Below, piece after piece: positions 57,344-64,000 of a stretch of DNA of 64,000 nucleotides. A model generated the notes under the pieces. That model was not told the origin of the DNA. It searched no databases and saw nothing but the letters and a program-made list of their open reading frames with translations. Each line of letters begins with the position of its first letter. The first letter of the stretch is position 1. The DNA is from Nemophila menziesii (lineage: Eukaryota; Streptophyta; Magnoliopsida; Boraginales; Hydrophyllaceae). The translations under genes and the position numbers were made by a program. The stretch lies in NCBI GenBank assembly GCA_029959085.1, contig JARWIR010000001.1:16979730-17043729 (forward strand). Direction: 5' to 3'.

Positions 57344-59135
57344 GGGTCAATTACCCAAAGAGACTTGAAGAGAATCAATGTGCCATATAAGAACCAAGTG
57401 ATTCCTTTCTCCTACTTAGAGGCCAATAAGATGTTCAATGTCATAACTACCCTTATAGTGTATATAAGACAAAAAAAATAGATTTCTCTTTCCTCCACTA
57501 CCATTACACTCTCTCCTCCATTACCATTAATCTCTCTCCTCCTTTATCATTTTTCTCTCTCCTTTTTCATTAATTATCAAATAATTTCCATTTCCGACCA
57601 CAACCACCGATCACCGCCGACCACCGCTAGCCACCGCCGGAAAAAGTTCTGAGCGTGGAAAAAAGTTATGAGTCTGGAAGATAGTTCTGAGTCTGAAAAA
57701 ATAGTTCTGAGCATGGAAAAATGTTCTGAGTCTGAAAAAATAGTTCTGAGCGTGGAAAATAGTTCTGAGCGTAGAAAATAGTTCTGAGCATGAGGTATTG
57801 GGCATGCTCAATAACTTGCTGAGCGTTTCTCGTATAATCAGTAAACTTCCTGAGCATTTCTCGTATAATCAGTAAACTGCTGAGCATTTATACAAAAGTT
57901 TTTGAGTTTAAATAATTTTTTGATTCAACACAAAAAATCAACATCACCACAAAACTTCTGAGCATTTCATAAAACTTCTGAGCATTTAACAAAAATTCTG
58001 AGCAAAACACAAATTCGACATTTCACAACATTTCTGGAAAAAAAGTAATATAATCTAACACAAATCTATTACATTTCTAGAAAAAAAAGTAATCTAATCT
58101 AGCTTAACGATGTGGAAACTTCTGAGCGCAGCCTTCTAGAAACTTCTGTGCGTAAAAGTTCTGAGCGCAAAACAGAAAGTACTGAGCATATGCACAACAC
58201 AACAGAAAAAGTACTGAGCATGAGAAAAAACCAAAAAAACTGAGCATAGGCATAAGATAGTACTGATCATAGGCAAAACTAGTGTCGAGCATATGCATAA
58301 ACACAGAAAAAAGTACTGAGCATAGGCATAAGATAGTACTGAGTATAGGCATAACACAACAGAAAGTTCTGAGCATTTGCATAACTAGTGCTGAGCGTAA
58401 CAACACAACAGAAAAAGTACTGAGTATTAAACAAAAACATATAATTACTGAGCATGGATGCATACAAGTACGTAAAATAGGTATTATAATTATAAACGAG
58501 CAAAATCTTCTGAGCGTGTGTCATAAACAGAAGATTACTGATGTACAAAGCATATGAAGTCACGTAACAGTCAAAACTCACGATGAACACAAAAACTCGA
58601 TGAACACAAATGATGAATAACGATAAACAACTACTCAAACACGCAACAACGAAGAAAATAAGTAATTTCAGCAAACTTAAACACGGAATCAAAGCAAAAA
58701 TCATAAAAACCCAGCTAAAACAAGCAAACAAGGAAGAAATAAATTAACTTACGGGAGAGTGAGAGGGATAGAGAGGAATAATCTAGAGAGAGAGAAGCTG
58801 TTCTTTTCCGCTGCAACACCAAAACGGCGGCAATAAGAGTTCGGTTTAGCATTTTCCGGCGAGGGTTGAGCTTCAAAGATAGAGAAAGAGATGAGAGAGG
58901 AGAGAAGAGAGAGGAGAGTGAGAGAGGAGAGATTGAGCGTGTATTGTGTTTTGATTTTTATTTGACAAAAAATAGTATATATAGGTAAATAAAAAACAAA
59001 AGAGGGTAAGAAGGTAATTGAATTTTTGGGGTATAGTGTTAATTTTTGGTTGTGGCCTTTAGTAAGAAGATAAAATTAGTGGGGTCTTGTTGGGTCACGA
59101 GGTGGTGTTTTCAAGACCCTTTGAGTAATAATCTC
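57344..59135. mobile_element. Non-autonomous MULE-like DNA transposon, copy 2
   Basis: 1792 bp with a perfect 9-bp duplication (ATAATTTAT, 57335-57343 and 59136-59144). The ends are GGGTCAATTACCCAAAG and, in complement, GAGATTATTACTCAAAG. The outer 150 bp on each side match copy 1 (542-2367) in the same orientation, and both contain TGAGCATG repeats and a GAGAGG-rich block near the right end. The middle is diverged. No transposase is seen. A GTAAGTTAATT donor-like site on the minus strand near 58740 and a GA-rich leader right of it suggest the interior may once have been transcribed leftward. Confidence 0.88.
57640..58520. repeat. TGAGC(A/G)T repeats inside MULE copy 2
   Basis: Two clusters of units like GTTCTGAGCGTGGAAAA (57640-57900) and GTACTGAGCATAGGCATAA (58140-58460), with a spacer between. 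Frames such as the 150-codon minus frame at 58279-58731 cross these repeats and have no recognisable domain. Confidence 0.7.
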
Positions 59136-59144
59136 ATAATTTAT

Positions 59145-61060
59145 ATAATATTGTTTGATACAATAAATATAAAATATATCTTACTGAATTCAATTAGTAG
59201 ACAAATTTGTAAGGTAAGTGGATTCTTTATATTTATTTTTAATTATTTAAAAGATGGTAAAATCAATTAAATGCAACCATGCATTATTGATTTCAATTAA
59301 TAGACAAATAAGTAAGGTATGTTAAATTGTTTTGTTTTTACTTTTACTAGTAAAAATACTGTAATAGCATTTAGTAGCAATTAATGATTGTGGGGTCAGA
59401 AATAATCCTGACCATCATTTATGTAAAGGATCTGAACCGTTAAAAAAAGTCTTAAAATCATACAATAAATATAAACTCTATCTTATTGAATTCAATTAAT
59501 GGGAAAATTTGTAAGGTAAGTGGATCTTTTATATTTTATTTATTTAACAGATGGTAAAATCCATTAAATGCAACTTTCTTTTATTGATTTCAATTAATGA
59601 ACAAATTAGTAAGGTAAGTTAAATTATTTTGTTTTTGTATTTACTAGTAAAAATATTGTAAAAGCACTTAATAGCAATTAATAATTGTTGGGTTAGAAAT
59701 AATCCTGGCCACGACTTATTTAGAGGATCTGGACCGTAGAAAAAATCTTTGTTTTATAATAGCTAAATAAGTAAGGTAAGTTAAACGGTTTTCTTTTGAT
59801 GTTTATTAGTAAAAATATGGTAAAACATTTAATAGCATTTAATGATTGTTCGGTTAGAAATAATCCTATCCACCACTTATTTAGAGGATCTGGAGTGTTT
59901 GAATTTTTTTGTTTTATAATATAGATATTTAATTACTATCAAATAACCACGAATACTTAATTAAAATAAGTAATGTAAATATGTAATAAATAATTCATAT
60001 AATATGTTTGTAACAATAAATATGAACTCTATCTTATTGAATTCAATTAATGGATAAAGTTATATAGTAAGTTGATTTTTTATTATTTAAAAAATGGTAA
60101 AATCAATTAAATACAACTATATATTATTGATTTCAATTAATGGACAAATAAGTAAGGTAAGTTAAATTTTTGTGGTTTTGTTTTTATTAGTGAAAATGCA
60201 GTAATAACATTGAATACCATTAATGCGGGTGGGGTCAGAAATAATTTTGGCCACCACTTATGTAGAGGATTTGGACCGTAGAAAAAATCTTTGAAACATA
60301 CACTATATATATAAATTCTATCTTATTGAATTCAATTAATAGACAAATTTTAAGGTAGTTGGATTTTTTATATTTTTTTTTTATTATGTAAAAGATATCA
60401 AATAATCACGAATACTTAATTGAAATAAATAATGTATATGCAATAAATAATTCATGTAATCTTATTTGAAACGGATAATAAATATAAACTCCATTTTTTT
60501 GAATTCAAGTAATGGACAAATTTGTAAGGTAAGTAGATTTTTTATATTTATTTTTTATTATTTGGAAGATGGTAAATCAATTAAACACGTGGTGTATTAT
60601 TGATTTCAATTTATGAAAAATAAGTAAGGTAAGTTAAATTGTTTTTTGTTAGTAAAAATGCTGTAATAATATTAAATAACAATTAATGATTGTGGAGTTA
60701 AAAATAATTCTGGCCACCACTTATATAGATGATCTGTGCTATAGAAAACATCTTTGAAACATACAATAAATATAATCTCTGTCTTATTGAATTCAATTAA
60801 TGGACAAATTAGTAACGGGTTTTGTATATTTATTTTTTAATAGGTAAAAGATGGTAAAATCAATTAAATGCAACCAGGACTTATTGATTTCAATTAATGA
60901 CCAAATAAGTAAGGTAAGTTAAATTATTTTATTTTTATTAGTAAAAATACGGTAAAATAATTTAATAGCAATTAATGATTGTTGGGTTAAAAATAATCCT
61001 GACCACCACTTATGTAGAGGATCTGGACCGTAGAAAAAATATTTGTTTTATAATATATAT
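59145..61060 (+). repeat. ~290-bp AT-rich satellite, part 2
   Basis: Six or so imperfect units of the satellite described at 55685, with GATTTCAATT starts near 59289, 59586, 60129, 60601 and 60885. Some units are shortened or fused. Array homogeneity is low, which points to an old array. Confidence 0.82.
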
Positions 61061-61398
61061 ATTGTCTCAATTTTTTAAAATTCAATTTTTTTTCCTAAAA
61101 TATCACAATTCTAAAATTAAAGATTATTTAAGTGTAGATGAAGATCTTAAGTTATACTTTTTGTTACAACTTTCATTTGTAAAACAAAATTGACTCGTAC
61201 AATGACCCCAGATACAAATTTGACCCATTTATCAATCCAAATCAATTGCAATGCACTTGGGATCCGTCTCACCCAAAATTCAATAGTTTGTATAATGTAT
61301 TGGGCGGGTACGGATCTAATTTTCCAAAACCCGCACAAAAATATGTGGTTTGCGGGTTGAGATTTTTTTTATCTTAAACTGATCTGAACGCACCCCTA
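61061..61398 (-). repeat. hAT-like terminal segment (right border of the repeat domain)
   Basis: It ends CACCCCTA (complement TAGGGGTG), preceded by AACCCGCAAACCACATA-type sequence on the minus strand, and so mirrors the segment at 45151. No coding sequence. Confidence 0.45.
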
Positions 61399-61829
61399 GT
61401 TTATACCCATACATGGGTGAGGAACCTTCTTTAAAACTGGTAGAGGTATATATTTTCGTACATAACATTTCTCGTTTTAAAAAAAAAGAGATATAATAAA
61501 TTTTTGTTCTAATTTTAAGTTTGGGGCCAACCAAATAAAATGTTTTTTAACTGAAAAAACCATAGTCTTTTAGCTTCCTTTGAAAGATATGGCACAAAGA
61601 GTAGAAGTTATGATGCCCGACGAGTCAGAATGAGGTTACGAGGGCTCGAAGGAAATACAACTTTATATATTTGATGCTTTTACATGGGTAAGAGTTAACC
61701 CTTTGACCCCTTCATATATAATTTTTTAAGGTTTTACTCTTTGAGTCCTGGTCAATTATTTCCCAACAAACGGGGTAGAATTTCCGTCTTTTATGATTAT
61801 TGTAAGAAAAACCTCAAATTCAATCCTTA
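61399..61829. other. Intergenic
   Basis: AT-rich, with no gene recognised. Confidence 0.35.
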
Positions 61830-62935
61830 TGTTAATATTTTTTGAGATCTGTATAAGATAGCGAAGAAACCATCCATCTTAGCAGTCGATCCTTCAAACC
61901 CTACAAAAAACAAGTTTAAAGGGGATGGTATACCTTTTATCCTCGCAAAATGGATCATACACATATATCTAATTTCAATAACTTTTTGAGTAGTCATTCT
62001 AGTTGGTAGGGAATATTTATTTTTGTTAAACAACTCCTTAATTGCTATGCTCCAACGATATGTAGGGAGTTTTCCCATGAGCAAGATACCATGCCTGTAT
62101 TTGACTCAGACAAAAATAATTTCCATATCACTATTCTAAATAGCAAAGATGATGTTGTCTTATTTGAAGTTTTCTCCTAAGAAGAGGGCCATTTTGGATG
62201 CTCAAAAGAAGAAATTTCTTTGAAGAAAGACAATCTTTTCAAATTCTTGAAGTTAATTTATTTTTAATTCATGCCTTTGTTAAATGTGAAATTGGATGAC
62301 ATAGGAATTTTGGTAAAAAAATATTTGTAGGAACTAAAACAAAGACCCAACTTCCTGAGTTGAGAAACAAGTAGAGGCATGACAAAGGTCGCCCTAGAAT
62401 TCTCTCCAATGACCTTCCAGTTTACCCCACGATTGTCTTACATAAAAATGACGAGGCCCTAAATTCTATTGATAATGAGAATCCAACTGACCCAATCTCT
62501 CCTTTACCAATCACCATTCAAAGTGATGATGAGTGAGAATAAGATCTTTCTTTGGCAACAAAATAAAGGTAAAGAATCCTTTAAGGATTTGCATGTACCT
62601 CATTCTTCGGATTCAAGTGTAGGGGGTTCAAAACCTAAACACCATTGTGTTTAAAAAATCCCTATATAAAAGGTCACTAACCCTAGTGTTAAGTTCTCGA
62701 CGCATGCTTTGGCATTGCAATGAAAAAAAGGTACAAAATCCTCCAAGGCTTTGTTTGTACCATATTCTTTGGATTCGAGGTGTCCAGGTTCAGAACCTAA
62801 GCGCACTTGTGTTTCAGAAATCCCCATATCAAATTTCACTAACCCTCGTTCTCTATTTTTGGCTTTGCGCCCAATTTCTCCAAATGATGCCTCAAATGCT
62901 TTGGAGTTGATCGATGTTTTCAGTAAGCAAGTACT
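61830..62935 (+). pseudogene. Unidentified decayed coding-like region
   Basis: The plus strand shows stretches that look translated but are broken by stops and shifts: DPSNPTKNKFKGDGIPFILA near 61890, NNFHITILNSKDDVVLFEV near 62115, then KGKESFKDLHVPHSSDSS and its duplicate KGTKSSKALFVPYSLDS. Next comes ISNFTNPRSLFLALRPISPN, ending near 62930. I do not recognise the family. The style is that of domesticated or transposon-derived plant repeat genes. Confidence 0.35.
62569..62850 (+). repeat. ~161-bp tandem duplication within the coding-like region
   Basis: Two adjacent units starting at 62569 and 62730. Both read GTAC-TTC-GGATTC-type sequence with matching TCAAAACCTAA/TCAGAACCTAA and AATCCC-TAT-AAA/CAC-TAACCCT segments. 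They preserve the same reading frame but differ at many sites, so the duplication is old. Confidence 0.6.
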
Positions 62936-64000
62936 ATAATTTTATGTATTCATTCATAGAAATTTATTTTTCTCATACATATATTGTCAATGGAAATTTT
63001 TGCACTTCTATTTTCCAGATAAAAGTATGTTGAAATTATCTTTCCTCCCTCAACTAAACAGTTTATGAGGCTAGGCAAATTCCAATTCAGGAGAAAGTTC
63101 TAGTTCACCAACATGATTCATTGGATGGTCCTTTTAAGATCATTTAAGAGTATCTTCTGATGCTTCAAGTGGCCCACGATTTACTAGTGCAAACAATCAA
63201 ATAAATTTGCAAGGAAAAAAGTAAGCTTAATGAAGACTTGGGCATGATTAGAGATTTAACTTAATTATGGATCATATAGCTACTAATAAAAATCCTTCGA
63301 TGAAGAGAAGTTATATTTGGAGTCCTTAAGAATCTACAGATAAATATGCTTGCGCAGAGGTAGAGAATAGTTTAAGGGTGTGTACCACCAAAATATTGGA
63401 AATTCAAAATGAATCAGTACATCATTCTCAACTTCTTGAAGAAACTAAGTTTGTAGATGTTAATGATTTTAAAACTTCTAAGGAATTTAATCATTTTATA
63501 ATGTTATGGGTCCCCTCTTTTGTGTGTGCTAGTTGGATAAATTGTTACAATTAACACCATAACTTGGGTACACCTTTTCCTCTAGAATATTTCAGAGTTC
63601 CCCCAAAACCTCGTAAAGATTTGTATTGTATATGCCTTTCTTGCGAGCCAATTGACGAAGAAAGGACTTTAGTTTCGTAGTTGACGATTCCTTTTGTAAC
63701 CTCGATTACACTTCTGTAGTCTCGTATGACTTGTTACATTTTGTAAAGAGTTCTAGTGATCTGTATGAATCTCATAACCTTTTTATCATATTTTTTTCTC
63801 GTTGTGATGTTGTTGTGTATGCATGTTTTAAGAAAACATCACTATTGTTACATGTGGAACTGTTCATATAACTTCCAACTTTGCCTTACGTAACCGTGAA
63901 ACCCATGCCCTCCTTATTTTTAGCCCATAATGTCTTACATTTTAATTTTGAACTCTCAAGTCAATTTAATTATGCTTTGGTTATAATTATATGATCTTTT
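62936..64000. other. Intergenic to the right edge
   Basis: AT-rich. Short plus-strand coding-like pieces (for example KYACAEVENSLRVCTTKILE near 63330-63390) could be the tail of the decayed region to the left. No gene supported. Confidence 0.35.

Noticed and set aside
58279..58731. A hydrophobic 150-codon minus-strand frame in MULE copy 2 as a membrane protein
   Set aside because: It runs through the TGAGCAT repeats and is not matched by an equivalent frame in copy 1.
1..64000. CRISPR arrays, bacterial operons, rRNA or tRNA genes
   Set aside because: None was seen. Introns, LINEs and LTR elements show plant nuclear DNA. A tRNA-scanning program was not available, so a short tRNA could have been missed.

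Overview
The window is nuclear DNA from a flowering plant, most likely a eudicot. It is AT-rich and gene-poor. Its genes are short-exon, GT-AG-spliced plant housekeeping genes, and most of the rest is plant-type transposons: L1-like LINEs carrying an RNase H domain, Ty1/copia elements primed by initiator-Met tRNA, MULE and Harbinger derivatives, and satellite DNA. I cannot name the species from sequence alone.

Four host genes can be supported. A P-class pentatricopeptide repeat (PPR) gene lies on the minus strand at 9974-11825 and has a frameshift. A three-exon FAM136A/DUF842 gene lies on the plus strand at 19866-21064 and encodes a small twin-CX3C protein. A six-exon ribosome production factor 2 gene (RPF2, Brix domain) lies on the minus strand at 26029-27471. 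A five-exon PCF11/PCFS4-like cleavage and polyadenylation factor gene lies on the plus strand at 36950-40519. RPF2 and PCFS4 both carry telo-box motifs near their starts. Between them lie fragments of resistance-type genes (two opposed LRR receptor-like protein N-termini and one NB-LRR piece).

Layout. 1-3.4 kb: an old minus-strand LINE split by a 1.8 kb non-autonomous MULE with a 9-bp target duplication. 3.4-9.6 kb: a nearly full plus-strand LINE with an unusual ORF1. 9.6-13.2 kb: PPR gene and spacer. 13.25-18.39 kb: a Sirevirus-like copia derivative with both LTRs and gag but no pol, and a series of polypurine tracts. 19.8-27.7 kb: FAM136A, a LINE tail, R-gene fragments, RPF2. 28.3-36.3 kb: LINE tail, tandem repeats, a MITE, a decayed minus-strand copia with its 5' LTR, and a LINE RNase H relic. 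36.5-40.5 kb: PCFS4. 41.9-44.3 kb: a LINE ORF1 relic split by a 900-bp Harbinger-type element.

45.1-61.4 kb is the most unusual part. It is a composite repeat domain made of a telomere-like hexamer array (TTAAGG drifting to CTAAGG), a recurring single-copy linker, and a ~290-bp AT-rich satellite. The whole block is present twice in the same order. A 7.5 kb minus-strand LINE and a second copy of the 1.8 kb MULE have inserted into it. The domain is flanked by opposed TAGGGGTG-type ends resembling hAT termini. The final 2.6 kb holds decayed, unidentified coding-like sequence with a ~161-bp tandem duplication.

The host genes show no operon-like link to each other. The transposons form a readable nesting order.
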